Notes: a model not told the origin generated them from the sequence alone. A stretch of DNA of 64,000 nucleotides from an uncultured Lachnospiraceae bacterium (GCA_944384025.1 CALWRS010000002.1:186001-250000), one strand, 5' to 3'. Positions 52,310 through 62,657 are shown, numbered from the stretch's first letter. Numbers and translations: made by a program.

Positions 52310-53577
52310 TCTTTCCTCCTCATGTTAACCACAACAACTTCTCTTTTTTTATTCTCAAAAGTTGAATCCAAAGCAATGGACTCTCTCCCACAAAAATAGT
52401 GTGGATGTAAATCACATCTTTTTTCATTAAACAACCTTGGATCAGAAAACAAATCAACTAGTTTTTCATATTTATTGTCATTTCCGTACATGAAGAAACT
52501 TTGAACATATTGATTATTAGGATAAGTATCTCCATAAAAACCATTAAAAGCACGGCTGTAAGTAGGATGCCCATCTCTATGCAAGTTTTGATTTTCAAGT
52601 TCTCGATATGCTCCAGTTGCAACCGTATATTCTCGGTAAAACCCGGTATGAGTTTTCAAGTTTATACCTGTAATCAGTATGTTCTCATTATCTTTCCATG
52701 TGTAATGAGACACTTGATCTTCATCCTCAAGCCTTATTAACTTATTTTCTTCGAGATCATATACACATAATGTTGCCTTCCAGCCCGGTGCAAGATCAAC
52801 CACCAAAATATGAAAGAACATAATATATCGACCATTTGGGGAGATAGATACATGGTTTATGTAATTCTGACAATTCATAGCATTTGAGGCGCTCTCCGCC
52901 AATTCTCTCAAAGATATGAGTAGTTTGCTTTTGCCATTCTGTAAATCGATATAAAACAGGCCATCATCAACCGGAGCACATTCTTGTTTTGTCTCCCCAA
53001 AACACATATATCCATATCCAGGTCTAAGTCGTTGTAACCGTTCAAAATTAATACTAATCCCGTATTTCTCGTTTGAACAAATATCATACAGAGGAGCAGG
53101 AATGGTCTTAATTACCCTATTCTCTCCTATATTGTATTTTTTACAGCAGTATTTTCTTTCACTCTGTACATCATTAAAATAAACAATCCCCTTCTTGCTT
53201 CCCCATCTCAACCTAGCCCCCTGCTGCCAACACCATGCGTGAGTAGTGTAAAATATATTTAATTCTCTCGTGTTAATATCATAAACAGCAAGATCAATTG
53301 ATGATTTTCCTGCTTCTGCGTCTATTGATAATAGATGCAGTAAAATCTGGTTGTTGTTATATGGTGAATCTGGAGCTATGTCATAATAGCCTACAAAAAC
53401 GTGCTTTTTAGGAAATGATATTATATCTACCGACCCAACTTTTTCAGACAATATCTTAAATCTTTGCTTCCGAGAAATACTATAGGGAAGGTTTTTATAA
53501 TATCTTACTGTAGCCTTTAGCTCTCTCCTTTCCTGTTCCGACAGCATTTTCCGAATTAGTTTCTTTAAAAAACTCAT
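52306..53577 (-). CDS. Beta-propeller-like protein of unknown function in the capsule locus
   Basis: A 423-residue cytosolic protein; function not recognised. After a helical start (about 60 residues) it shows repeated four-stranded blades of the TolB/WD40 type: KKHVFVGYYDIAPDSP, AVYDINTRELNIFY, SISPNGRYIMFFHIL with ATLCVYDLEENKLIRL, HYTWKDNENILITGI, and a last blade ending ESIALDSTFENKKREVVVV. Conserved charged or aromatic loops (HAWCWQQGARLRW, LHRDGHPTYS, RCDLHPHYF) might form an active site on the propeller axis. It sits between flippase and polymerase, 1 nt from the latter's start region. It could be a glycan-acting enzyme or a scaffold. Confidence 0.8.
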   Translation of the reverse strand: MSFLKKLIRKMLSEQERRELKATVRYYKNLPYSISRKQRFKILSEKVGSVDIISFPKKHVFVGYYDIAPDSPYNNNQILLHLLSIDAEAGKSSIDLAVYDINTRELNIFYTTHAWCWQQGARLRWGSKKGIVYFNDVQSERKYCCKKYNIGENRVIKTIPAPLYDICSNEKYGISINFERLQRLRPGYGYMCFGETKQECAPVDDGLFYIDLQNGKSKLLISLRELAESASNAMNCQNYINHVSISPNGRYIMFFHILVVDLAPGWKATLCVYDLEENKLIRLEDEDQVSHYTWKDNENILITGINLKTHTGFYREYTVATGAYRELENQNLHRDGHPTYSRAFNGFYGDTYPNNQYVQSFFMYGNDNKYEKLVDLFSDPRLFNEKRCDLHPHYFCGRESIALDSTFENKKREVVVVNMRRKD

Positions 53578-54795
53578 TTAACTCCTCCTCCCAAGTAAAC
53601 GTCTCTTTTTCAACAAATCTCTTCCCAACAGTGATAGAATGGCATAAAAAAATATGTACTCTACGTTATAATAAGATACTTGTCCATAATCCATTGTAAC
53701 TGCAACAATAATTGAACTAAGTAAAATCCCTCTAATTGTATCGTCATAATTATATGTCTTAACAGACTTTATTATTGTTTTAATATGAAATACATAATAT
53801 AAAACAAAACCAATTATTCCATTATTACACAATAGCTCAGCAAAATTACAATGACTATATGCATCTACGCCCAGATATTGATTTACAAATATTCTAGCCC
53901 CGTCTGTTCCTGTTCCAAAAACTGGTTGTTTTGCGAACTGAGATAAAGCTACCGTTATCATATTCAAACGAATAATTGATGAATTATCATAAGTCGCTTC
54001 ACCATTTAAAAACAAAAACATCCCATAAAATCGCACAAGCAACTGATTGAAAATTTCCAAACGACTCAAGAAGCTTATTGCTGCTATTAATGCAACGCAA
54101 CAAATCAATATATATTTGAGTCTCAGAATTATTTTCCCTCTACTCTTCCAAAACGCCATAATTCCTATCATTAGGAAAATGGCTACAAAAACCTTTCTTG
54201 TCTGTGATAATCCGCAGAATACTAAGAGTAATGCAAAGCGTATATAATTCCACTTGCTCTTATCCCTTGGATTGAATAGCTTACAAATCAGCAGTACGCT
54301 TGCAATCAATATACAAATACTAAGCTCAATATAGGTTCCGTATACGCCTTCAAAAACTACTTCGCCAAGTCTCACATCTCCAATACCCTCTACTAATATA
54401 CAGTAACAAGATATAAAGAGAGTAGCATTAATAAAAAGATTAGAAGTATAAGAGAAAACCTTCTCGTCAGACATGTAGAGACAGCATATCCTGATTGATG
54501 AAAATACGCCCGCTATGTACAACAAAATACGGACACATAAATCAAATGCGAATGGCGATGGAGAAAAAAAAGACTCCACCACGCAGAATCCCCAAAATAG
54601 CAAATAAGATGCTTCAAAAGGATGGAATTTTTCTATTTTGAACTTTTTTGCAAAAATATACAATATAAGACATAAAATTCCCAGCCCATAAAACAAATAT
54701 ATTGGAGCTATTGGCTTTGCTGGTATCATAAAAATATACAATGAGGCCAACAACAACTCTAATGGATAGGCTTTCAGTGATGTTTTAATCTTCAT
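53578..54795 (-). CDS. Wzy-type O-antigen/capsule polymerase
   Basis: A 405-residue polytopic membrane protein with about ten to eleven hydrophobic helices. The O-antigen ligase/polymerase-like loop includes FGTGTDGARIFVNQYLGVDA followed by YSHCNFAELLCNNGIIGFVL, where the conserved H-C-N-x-x-x-E-x-L-x-x-x-G pattern matches Wzy-like proteins that join repeat units on the outer face of the membrane. AT-rich codon usage. Sequence divergence of this family makes specificity unpredictable. Confidence 0.88.
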   Translation of the reverse strand: MKIKTSLKAYPLELLLASLYIFMIPAKPIAPIYLFYGLGILCLILYIFAKKFKIEKFHPFEASYLLFWGFCVVESFFSPSPFAFDLCVRILLYIAGVFSSIRICCLYMSDEKVFSYTSNLFINATLFISCYCILVEGIGDVRLGEVVFEGVYGTYIELSICILIASVLLICKLFNPRDKSKWNYIRFALLLVFCGLSQTRKVFVAIFLMIGIMAFWKSRGKIILRLKYILICCVALIAAISFLSRLEIFNQLLVRFYGMFLFLNGEATYDNSSIIRLNMITVALSQFAKQPVFGTGTDGARIFVNQYLGVDAYSHCNFAELLCNNGIIGFVLYYVFHIKTIIKSVKTYNYDDTIRGILLSSIIVAVTMDYGQVSYYNVEYIFFYAILSLLGRDLLKKRRLLGRRS

Positions 54796-54801
54796 TATCT
54801 C

Positions 54802-55932
54802 TCATTCCCCAAAAATATTCATTATAACATCAAAACATCGTATACTCGCTGAGTTGATATACTTTCGGGAGCTAGAATTAAAGAGCGACATATTGTTTTG
54901 ACTATTATATAAATTTATCGCCTTGCGATAAAAATCGCTATTATTAGCAAAATTCCCCTTGCTGATGCGATCCACAAACGGCTTATAGTCAGACTTAAGA
55001 TACTTGTAATGTCTAATCATTGCAATATACGGAGCTCTTTCGTATTCAACCAACGGAAACTGGTAGTGTGCATTTATCACAAGAGCTTTTCTATCGAAGT
55101 ACAGTAACGGTGATTTGGAAACCCAAATACGTTTAGCTCCCAATACTCTCTCTCTGGGACCGCCTTCCCAATGAGTAACAAATGAATTATCGACATATCT
55201 ATATGAATCCGTATCAAAATAATTAAACACCTGTGGTATTTCGGAATAGCTACATTCGCTACAGAAGAGCGGTTCATTAGAGTACATATCTATCAATAGT
55301 CCTTTTCCTCTCTGATAGCCGCATTTTTCCATTTTCTCAACGAGCTGACAAATATCATATTTTTCTCTTCCAATATAATCAAATAACTCGTCTGAATCAA
55401 CAATAAGATACCAATGCTCAAATCCAACACTGGCAATTAACCTATTAACCCACCCCTCTTTCCTGTACGTTTCATACTCCTCATTGCAGGAAAACAGATT
55501 AACATCTCTCTGTTCCCTTAGAAATTCAAACGTACCATCCGTTGAACCGTTATCTAAAACCAAAAAGAATTTGATTCCCAATTGTCTATAATACTCAAGC
55601 AAAAGCTGAATCCTATCTAAGTCATTCTTGACAGTAGTTACAAGAATAACATCTCTCCTGTCGCTCACGTCAGTCGAATCAAATCGCTTTTCGACGGCCG
55701 CAATATTATTTTTATAGAAAGACTGAACAATCTTTCTCATCATGTCGAATTTCTTTTCATCTGTAGCATAAGCCGCAAATGCCTGGGAAAAATTGGAATA
55801 AAATTGCATCTGTACATCTTCAGATATGTCTAAAGCATCGGCATAACCTTTAGCCTCATCTAAGACTTCACGCACCAATTTGCCTTTTTTTACCCAATAT
55901 TGCAACTTCCGGCATTTACTATAAATAGACAT
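54802..55932 (-). CDS. Glycosyltransferase family 2-like protein (GT92-like)
   Basis: A 376-residue protein. After about 90 residues of helices comes a GT-A nucleotide-sugar domain: DVILVTTVKNDLDRIQLLLE, then FFLVLDNGSTDGTFEFLREQ, and the metal-binding motif YLIVDSDELFDY. This matches Glyco_tranf_2_4/GT92-like enzymes that transfer one sugar to a growing repeat unit. ATG 55932 follows AGGTGAG; the upstream gene's stop lies one base away. No membrane segment. The donor and acceptor are unknown. Confidence 0.85.
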   Translation of the reverse strand: MSIYSKCRKLQYWVKKGKLVREVLDEAKGYADALDISEDVQMQFYSNFSQAFAAYATDEKKFDMMRKIVQSFYKNNIAAVEKRFDSTDVSDRRDVILVTTVKNDLDRIQLLLEYYRQLGIKFFLVLDNGSTDGTFEFLREQRDVNLFSCNEEYETYRKEGWVNRLIASVGFEHWYLIVDSDELFDYIGREKYDICQLVEKMEKCGYQRGKGLLIDMYSNEPLFCSECSYSEIPQVFNYFDTDSYRYVDNSFVTHWEGGPRERVLGAKRIWVSKSPLLYFDRKALVINAHYQFPLVEYERAPYIAMIRHYKYLKSDYKPFVDRISKGNFANNSDFYRKAINLYNSQNNMSLFNSSSRKYINSASIRCFDVIMNIFGE

Positions 55933-55933
55933 G

Positions 55934-57085
55934 TCACTCACCTCTAGTTGTAATATTATCAATCAGTTTACCTAGTGCCATATTGAATCTATTAATTGTG
56001 AAACACTTTTCATAAATGCATCGACCAGCATCTCCCACCTCACGAAGTCTAGTCCTTTCATAGTATATTTTTTCAATCTTATCCACCAAGTCCTTCACGT
56101 TTGCTGCTTGAAAGGTATATCCATTTTTCCCTTCATCAATTAAGGCATACTGTCCACAGTTTGAACTCAAAAGCACACATTTACTATGTAAAAAACCTTC
56201 TGTCACTACAACCGGTAATGGGTCATCATCAGACACTGCTACAACCACATCAATATTCATATATATATCTGCCATCTTGTCATGGGGAACAGTCTGTACA
56301 TAATGGATGTCCTTAACTGATGTTTTTAATGAATTTAGAAATTGTATGTAGTACTCTTCGTCTCCCGCTAACTGCTTTCCAATAATTGTAAACTCTGTAT
56401 TTTGTAGCACTTCCTTAGACAATATTTGAATAGCTTTGATAAAGTCAATGTTTCTCTTTCTTTGGCTTATCGCACCAATGAGTGCAAAACTAACCGTATC
56501 ACTTTTGTTTTTTTCTCTATCAGAAACAGAATAATTTATAACATCTTTTGTTCCGTAATAGAGCAACCCAATTGGCATATTGAATCCAGAATCAACTAAA
56601 CATTTGCGCGACCATTCACTAACACAATAAATATAAAGGTTATCCTTCCCCGCCAAAGAAATCTTATGTGCATATTTTTCTGTATAGGTCCTTCCTTCAT
56701 GAATCCACCACAAAATGGGAATCTCTTTAGCATTTTCGACCCATTCATACATAAGCAGGGAATTCACAAAAATCATTCTCCATCTTTTACTAACAAGTAT
56801 TTTTATTATTAGTTTCGTAAAATATGTAGAACATAGTACATTTATACCCATCCTCCTGTATGTGCTTTCGAGATTTCCAACATCAGGAGATACTATAACA
56901 ACTCTGAATCCCTTTTTCTTTAGAAGTTCAACAGCCTCTACCAATACCAACGATGCCCCGCCTTCGTTCAATGCATGAGAAACAACTAATACAGTATTCT
57001 CGCCTACGATTAAAAACAGTGACGCCAATAAAGTTACTAACGACTTATATAAACATCTAAGGTGCCATAAGACTACTTTAAACAT
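55934..57085 (-). CDS. Glycosyltransferase family 4
   Basis: A 383-residue GT-B enzyme. An N-terminal hydrophobic segment (SLVTLLASLFLIVGENTVLV) may be a membrane association site. The acceptor half has HALNEGGASLVLVEAVELL and IPILWWIHEGRTY. The donor half has ALIGAISQRKRNIDFIKAIQ and a late E-x7-E-like region in VVVTEGFLHSKCVLLSSNCG. This fits retaining GT4 transferases. It is followed within 1 nt by the next glycosyltransferase gene. Confidence 0.87.
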   Translation of the reverse strand: MFKVVLWHLRCLYKSLVTLLASLFLIVGENTVLVVSHALNEGGASLVLVEAVELLKKKGFRVVIVSPDVGNLESTYRRMGINVLCSTYFTKLIIKILVSKRWRMIFVNSLLMYEWVENAKEIPILWWIHEGRTYTEKYAHKISLAGKDNLYIYCVSEWSRKCLVDSGFNMPIGLLYYGTKDVINYSVSDREKNKSDTVSFALIGAISQRKRNIDFIKAIQILSKEVLQNTEFTIIGKQLAGDEEYYIQFLNSLKTSVKDIHYVQTVPHDKMADIYMNIDVVVAVSDDDPLPVVVTEGFLHSKCVLLSSNCGQYALIDEGKNGYTFQAANVKDLVDKIEKIYYERTRLREVGDAGRCIYEKCFTINRFNMALGKLIDNITTRGE

Positions 57086-57116
57086 ACTTATTCCCCTACC
57101 ACTCGATTATCTCTTT

Positions 57117-58247
57117 TCAATACTCAGGAAACTCGTTATTAGCTTCCAAAGCATTCTTAATGGCTTCCAAGTTTCGATATCCATATCTTTCATCTGGTTC
57201 AAGATAGCCGCCCTCAGCCCATTCGTTCCAAGCATACATAAACATCATATCCTTGTGGTAAATTTCCCTAGTTCTCTTGATCTGCACTGTCAAATACTTT
57301 TGGAACTTCTCTGGAGTATCTCCTACATATACTCTGCCTTTCTTACCATGGCGCGGAGTATTATCCCATCCCACAAACGCCCCCGGAATATTCTTCTCTG
57401 AGTCTGGTTTTCTATCGAGCACTGCCCTCCAAGCCAAATCGTAATCCACACGATTTTCTACCAGTTTACCATCACCAACAAATTTCAGATTAAAGCCGAA
57501 TTTTTTTTCCAAAAAATTAGACAATTTTCGTTTTAACCCCCGAACCACCTTATGCTTATTTTCATTTAAGTCATAAAATGCATAATGTGGCTGAAATTCT
57601 ATATTATAATTAAACATATGGTCATCTTTATTCTTTTCGAGATCAAACGCTATATTCTGATAGGCAAAATCTATACCTTGAAATCCGTTCTCTCTCGCTA
57701 ATCTGGTCCAACATTCAAGCATCTCATTTAAACATTCAATGATCTCCGGACGATAAATGACAACAAAAGGTTTGTTGTCATTTTTGATATACCGATTATC
57801 TTTAAAAAAGGGCAATAGATAATTAAAGTGCTCTATCCACTCACGCTTCTCGCCGTATTCTTGAGTAATCAATACTTTCTTTTCTCCTACCCATGCGCGA
57901 GTCCAAGGCTCATTTGCCCAGCAAATGCAAAATGGAATATCCACCTTAGGATTCTTCAGCATCTGTTCCATGGGTTTTTCGAGCAAAAGTTTTCCATTAA
58001 ACCAGTAGTGATAATAGCAAAAGCCGTATATTCCATAGCTTTTCGCCAAATTTGCCTGCCATACTTTGACTTCATCGTCCAACAAATTATAATAATTTTT
58101 ATTTAGTGGTACTCTCGGCTGCTCATGACCTTCATATACCGGCTTAGCATTTTTTACATTAACCCACTCTGTAAATCCCTTTCCCCACCACTGATCATTT
58201 TCTGGTATATCATGAAACTGCGGCAAGTAAAATGCAATTATTTTCAT
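57117..58247 (-). CDS. WbsX-like glycosyltransferase/GH99-like protein
   Basis: A 376-residue protein of the WbsX (Glyco_hydro_99-like) family, common in O-antigen and capsule loci. The start MKIIAFYLPQFHDIPENDQW followed by WGKGFTEWVNVKNAKP is nearly invariant in this family. PFCICWANEPWTRAW at about 107 and AWNEWAEGGYLEPDERYGY near the C-terminus hold the conserved acidic residues of a TIM-barrel active site. Whether these act as transferases or hydrolases is unsettled. Confidence 0.92.
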   Translation of the reverse strand: MKIIAFYLPQFHDIPENDQWWGKGFTEWVNVKNAKPVYEGHEQPRVPLNKNYYNLLDDEVKVWQANLAKSYGIYGFCYYHYWFNGKLLLEKPMEQMLKNPKVDIPFCICWANEPWTRAWVGEKKVLITQEYGEKREWIEHFNYLLPFFKDNRYIKNDNKPFVVIYRPEIIECLNEMLECWTRLARENGFQGIDFAYQNIAFDLEKNKDDHMFNYNIEFQPHYAFYDLNENKHKVVRGLKRKLSNFLEKKFGFNLKFVGDGKLVENRVDYDLAWRAVLDRKPDSEKNIPGAFVGWDNTPRHGKKGRVYVGDTPEKFQKYLTVQIKRTREIYHKDMMFMYAWNEWAEGGYLEPDERYGYRNLEAIKNALEANNEFPEY

Positions 58248-58286
58248 ATACTTACTCCTTAATGGCTATAAAATATACTTTTAAAT

Positions 58287-59357
58287 TCAATCTCTGTGGT
58301 TGCTCTTTATCCATTCATTTAGATTTTGCATTACTTGTTCGGGAATGAAGCGTTTACATTCCTCTATGCACTCGAATTTCATTCTCTTTACTTCTTCTTT
58401 ATGCTCTACTGCATACAAAATTCGTTTCGCCAAATCCTCAGTATTATGAACTTCTACCAAGTATCCTGTCTTGCCATCCTCAACCAACTCATTATTAAAT
58501 CTCCAGTTTGAGGCAATGACTGGCAAGCCTGCCATCATGCTTTCACAAATTGTTGTGGGAAATCCCTCACCTGCATAATACGTAGGAAATAGCAACATAA
58601 AATATTGCGATAGCTTTTCAAGGCCTTCATCACTTGATAGTATTCCCTTATAAGAAACAAAGTCACAATAATCACTAAACAGTTTCTGATAATGGTCAGT
58701 AAATCCACTTTCGATTGGTCCCCAAACATCCACTTTGCACACGATACGTTTTTTTTCTTTATTAACCCTATAAATAGCAGAAATCGCGTCATCTATTCCC
58801 TTAGTTGGAATTACTCTCGAAAATGTACAGAATGTGAATGGCTCGGTTGGATTAAACTCTATGTCCTCTTTTTTCAAAGGCGCTCTGGTAGAAAATATAG
58901 GCATAACATCTATAGGAGTATTTGTAAATGCAATCAATTCATCCCTTAATTGCTTTGTTTCTGGCAAGAGATAATCAACTTTTCGAATGGCTTTTACTAA
59001 ATAGTTATATTTTTGTAACAGTCCAGGTAACCATCCTCCAACTATAGGATAGGCCAAACTATATTTCCCTGCACTCTTAAAAAGTGAAAAGAATGGTAAC
59101 ACAACCTTAATGCCGTTCTTGTTGGGCATAATAATGACAATATCACATTGTTTGACAACTCTAAAGCACTGCGCAATTAATGACACTATATCTTTTTTCC
59201 AATTCGATGTGTCAACGCACACTATCTGATTGGGATATGTGCGTTCCAACTCTTGGAGTATTCCTCTAGTTTTACTCATCTGGCCTCCAATTATCGGATT
59301 CTGAGTTGCATATCCTAGGTATCCCACAAGACCTATTTTTTTCTTTTTACTTCTCAT
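58287..59357 (-). CDS. Glycosyltransferase family 4
   Basis: A 356-residue GT-B glycosyltransferase. It has GYATQNPIIGGQMSKTRGIL at the N-terminus with the usual glycine-rich acceptor loop, FCTFSRVIPTKGIDDAISAI at the domain boundary, and the donor-side E-x7-E region in YYAGEGFPTTICESMMAGLP. NNELVEDGKTGYLVEVHN follows. These are standard GT4 features. Its ATG overlaps the stop of glf upstream by four bases, so the genes are translationally coupled. Confidence 0.92.
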   Translation of the reverse strand: MRSKKKKIGLVGYLGYATQNPIIGGQMSKTRGILQELERTYPNQIVCVDTSNWKKDIVSLIAQCFRVVKQCDIVIIMPNKNGIKVVLPFFSLFKSAGKYSLAYPIVGGWLPGLLQKYNYLVKAIRKVDYLLPETKQLRDELIAFTNTPIDVMPIFSTRAPLKKEDIEFNPTEPFTFCTFSRVIPTKGIDDAISAIYRVNKEKKRIVCKVDVWGPIESGFTDHYQKLFSDYCDFVSYKGILSSDEGLEKLSQYFMLLFPTYYAGEGFPTTICESMMAGLPVIASNWRFNNELVEDGKTGYLVEVHNTEDLAKRILYAVEHKEEVKRMKFECIEECKRFIPEQVMQNLNEWIKSNHRD

Positions 59358-60454
59358 TGGTTCACCTTACCAATCTCTGTAAAAACATCAAGTGCCCGTC
59401 GAATCACATCATCCATGTCATAGTATTTATACTCAGCTAAACGCCCCAAGAAAATTACATTCTCTTCTTTTGCAGCCTCTTCCCTATACTTCTGTGCTAA
59501 TTCTTTCCATTCGGCAGTTGGGAAAGTGTAAAACGGTTCATCACCATCACAAGGAATTTCCTTAAGAATAGTTGTCTTTTCTGATTTCTGTCCGGTTAAC
59601 TTTTTAAATTCCGTTATTCTTGTGTAATCATAATCCATCGGCCAACGTGTACTTGCTACAGGCTGGTAAGACTCACAATCATGCGTTTCAAAGATAAATT
59701 TTATACTACGATATTTGAGTTTACCAAACTTGTAATCGAAGTAGTAGTCAATCGGACCCGTATAAATCAGTTTTTCATACTCTATGTTACCTATAACATC
59801 CTTATAATCAGTATTAAGCAATACATGAATTTCAGGATGGTCGAGCATCTTGCGGCACATCTCTGTAAAACCGCCCTTCGGATTTCCCTGATACTTATCT
59901 GTGAAATAGCGAGTATCACGGTTCTTTCGGAACGGAATTCTACTGATAACCGATTTATCAAGCTGTGAGGGATCCACTCCCCACTGCTTAATCGTGAAAT
60001 ACTTAAAGAATTTTTCGTAGATATCTTGACCGCCCTGGCTCAACACCACATCTTCACTGGTTTTGATTTCGTCTATTTTTACTTTTCGGCTTTCGATAAA
60101 TGCATCCATCTCATCCTCAGACAGATTCATATTATAAAGCTGATTGATTGTTTCAAGAGAAATAGGCATTGGTACAAAATTACCATTCACATAAGACATA
60201 ACACGGTGCTGATACTCATGCCAATCACAATATTTACAAATAAAACCAAAGACTTCTTTATCATTTGTGTGAAAGGTATGCGGGCCGTACATCTGAACAA
60301 GAATTCCATCCTTGTTATATTCATCATATACATTTCCTGCGATATGATCTCTTTTTTCAATTATCAACACCTGCTCATGCAGTTGCGTCGCAATACGTTC
60401 AGCAATTGTTATCCCCGCAAGACCGGCACCTACAATAACGAATTTGAATTTCAT
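59354..60454 (-). CDS. glf: UDP-galactopyranose mutase
   Basis: Glf is a flavoenzyme that converts UDP-galactopyranose to UDP-galactofuranose. It has 366 residues, normal length. The FAD-binding VIVGAGLAGITIAERIA opens the protein. QMYGPHTFHTNDKEV follows, then the active-site KQWGVDPSQLDKSVISRIPF and the C-terminal GRLAEYKYYDMDDVI. ATG 60454 follows GGAGGAG and shares bases with the stop of the upstream gene. Its presence indicates that the glycan contains galactofuranose. Confidence 0.95.
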   Translation of the reverse strand: MKFKFVIVGAGLAGITIAERIATQLHEQVLIIEKRDHIAGNVYDEYNKDGILVQMYGPHTFHTNDKEVFGFICKYCDWHEYQHRVMSYVNGNFVPMPISLETINQLYNMNLSEDEMDAFIESRKVKIDEIKTSEDVVLSQGGQDIYEKFFKYFTIKQWGVDPSQLDKSVISRIPFRKNRDTRYFTDKYQGNPKGGFTEMCRKMLDHPEIHVLLNTDYKDVIGNIEYEKLIYTGPIDYYFDYKFGKLKYRSIKFIFETHDCESYQPVASTRWPMDYDYTRITEFKKLTGQKSEKTTILKEIPCDGDEPFYTFPTAEWKELAQKYREEAAKEENVIFLGRLAEYKYYDMDDVIRRALDVFTEIGKVNQ

Positions 60455-61275
60455 TATGAACTCCTCCCATATTTCTTTTTCAAAAACTTGGCTGATAAAA
60501 ACGATTTGATTTTGAAAGGCCAATTCACTTGCTCCATATATGGAAGTTCTTTGATTTCATTCTTTTTTACTGTTCCATCTTCAACCTTCTTTTCCAGCCA
60601 TACATCAAACAATATCTCACTTATTCTTCCGCAAAATCTGCTATCAAAATCAGATAATTGGCTTGTATCTACTTGATCTGCAACCTGGAAAAGTATATTA
60701 AAGAGCCATTTACAGTAATCGTCCATTAAATCTGCTTTTAGAATCATCATATTGAACATATATCCCCATGTTCGTTTCATAACAAGATCAAACGCATGAA
60801 GATATTCTGGGCAGTCTTTTTCTATGATATTTCTTACGATCTTAAAATGATTCTCGTCATGTGTATGCGAATAATGGGAGGACAAAGACTCAATAAAGTA
60901 ATGCCTTTTCTTAGGTGTAAATACCTTGTATTGCTTTAATAATGGCTCAATTTCTTTATAAGTAATAGCAGAACTTACTATATTCTTCTTATCAGGATGC
61001 CCGCCAACAAAGTGGCGTCTATAATGCACTAATCCCTTATAATCCGCATTTAAATTTTTCCATATCCAATATAAACCCGTTTGTGTTCCAAAACGATAAT
61101 TTTTGTCAGATATATTGTCTCCGCTATCATCACGCACATATCCGAAATCCAAAGGATTACCATCCTTATCTTTTTTTCCAGCGGATCCAACGTGTAGAGG
61201 TATGTACATTTCATCCGTTGGCATTTCATATTTTTTGTGGGTAGCAACCACAATTTTAATATTGTTTTTCAACAC
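60454..61275 (-). CDS. DUF4422 capsular polysaccharide glycosyltransferase
   Basis: A 273-residue protein of the DUF4422 family, glycosyltransferases found in capsule and exopolysaccharide loci and often encoded beside glf. Typical blocks are IKIVVATHKKYEMPTDEMYI at the N-terminus, then YRFGTQTGLYWIWKNLNADY and GLVHYRRHF. RTWGYMFNMMILKADLMDDY lies in the middle and FCGRISEILFDVWL near the end. The stop codon overlaps the glf start. A galactofuranosyltransferase role is plausible from context only. Confidence 0.9.
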   Translation of the reverse strand: MLKNNIKIVVATHKKYEMPTDEMYIPLHVGSAGKKDKDGNPLDFGYVRDDSGDNISDKNYRFGTQTGLYWIWKNLNADYKGLVHYRRHFVGGHPDKKNIVSSAITYKEIEPLLKQYKVFTPKKRHYFIESLSSHYSHTHDENHFKIVRNIIEKDCPEYLHAFDLVMKRTWGYMFNMMILKADLMDDYCKWLFNILFQVADQVDTSQLSDFDSRFCGRISEILFDVWLEKKVEDGTVKKNEIKELPYMEQVNWPFKIKSFLSAKFLKKKYGRSS

Positions 61276-61324
61276 TAATCCCTCTCAAACTACATATTTC
61301 ATCAAAAGTGAATGCCGTTATTTT

Positions 61325-62575
61325 TTAATCCCGCTGGAAAATATCCCTCGTATAAACCTTCTCTTTCACGTCATCCAGACAGCTATCATACCTATTCGCC
61401 ACTATTGCCTGTGACATTTCCTTAAATTTCTCAAGATCGTTCACAACCAGACTGCCGAAGAACTTCTCCCCATCTGCCAAAGTCGGCTCATAAATTACTA
61501 CAGTTGCACCCTTAGCCTTGATCCGCTTCATGACACCCTGGATGCTGCTCTGTCTGAAGTTGTCTGAATTGCTCTTCATTGTCAGCCTATACACACCAAC
61601 GACAACCTCCTTCTCCTTACCAGCACTCCATTCATCATTAGCCTCATAAGCTCCGGCAATCTCAAGCACCCTATCTGCGATGAAGTCCTTTCTCGTCCTG
61701 TTGCTCTCCACGATTGCTTCGATTAAGTTCTCAGGAACATCCTGATAGTTAGCCAGCAACTGCTTGGTGTCTTTCGGCAGGCAGTACCCGCCGTAACCGA
61801 AGCTCGGATTGTTATAATGAGTACCAATTCTCGGATCCAGGCAGACACCATTAATAATCTGCTGTGTGTTCAGACCTTTCGATTCTGCATATGTATCCAG
61901 CTCATTGAAGTACGCAACTCTCAGAGCCAGATAGGTGTTGGCGAACAGCTTGACTGCCTCTGCCTCAGTGAATCCCATGAACAGCGTGTCGATATCTTCC
62001 TTGACAGCTCCCTCCTGGAGCAACTTCGCAAAGGTCTCTGCAGCCTTCACCAGTCTGGCATTCTCAATATCCGTACCCACGATGATTCTGCTCGGATACA
62101 AATTGTCATAAAGTGCCTTGCTTTCACGGAGAAACTCAGGACTGAAGATGATATTGTCGCAGTGGAATTTTTCTCTAACGCTCGCCGTATATCCCACCGG
62201 AATCGTACTCTTAATCACCATAATGGCTTCCGGGTTGTACTGAATTACTAACTTGATCACATCCTCAACTGCAGATGTGTCAAAGAAGTTTTTCTTGCTG
62301 TCATAGTTGGTAGGGGCAGCGATGACAACGAAATCAGCATCGCTATATGCTGCCTCTGCATCCAGCGTGGCAGTCAGATCCAGTTCCTTTTCTGCCAGAT
62401 ATTTTTCTATATAATCATCCTGAATCGGGGACTTCTTGTTATTGATCAGCTCCACTTTCTCAGGCACGATATCCACAGCGGTTACCTTATGATGCTGCGC
62501 CAGCAGTGTGGCGATGGACAATCCCACATAGCCAGTACCGGCAACTGCAATCTTCAAATCTTTGAATTCTCTCAT
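61325..62575 (-). CDS. ugd: UDP-glucose 6-dehydrogenase family protein
   Basis: An NAD-dependent nucleotide-sugar dehydrogenase of 416 residues, most like UDP-glucose 6-dehydrogenase, which makes UDP-glucuronate. It has the Rossmann motif [29 protein letters not shown] at about 137, [19 protein letters not shown] at about 161, and the catalytic cysteine in [15 protein letters not shown] at about 257. ATG 62575 follows GGGAGG. An in-frame upstream extension exists but lacks family similarity. It probably supplies substrate to the epimerase gene just upstream. Confidence 0.93.
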   Translation of the reverse strand: MREFKDLKIAVAGTGYVGLSIATLLAQHHKVTAVDIVPEKVELINNKKSPIQDDYIEKYLAEKELDLTATLDAEAAYSDADFVVIAAPTNYDSKKNFFDTSAVEDVIKLVIQYNPEAIMVIKSTIPVGYTASVREKFHCDNIIFSPEFLRESKALYDNLYPSRIIVGTDIENARLVKAAETFAKLLQEGAVKEDIDTLFMGFTEAEAVKLFANTYLALRVAYFNELDTYAESKGLNTQQIINGVCLDPRIGTHYNNPSFGYGGYCLPKDTKQLLANYQDVPENLIEAIVESNRTRKDFIADRVLEIAGAYEANDEWSAGKEKEVVVGVYRLTMKSNSDNFRQSSIQGVMKRIKAKGATVVIYEPTLADGEKFFGSLVVNDLEKFKEMSQAIVANRYDSCLDDVKEKVYTRDIFQRD

Positions 62576-62657
62576 AATATTTTTTTCCTCCCCACAGGCT
62601 TCTATCATGCTGTGGACTATATTTCCGTCTGCGTTTCTAATCTGTGATGCTGTATCA

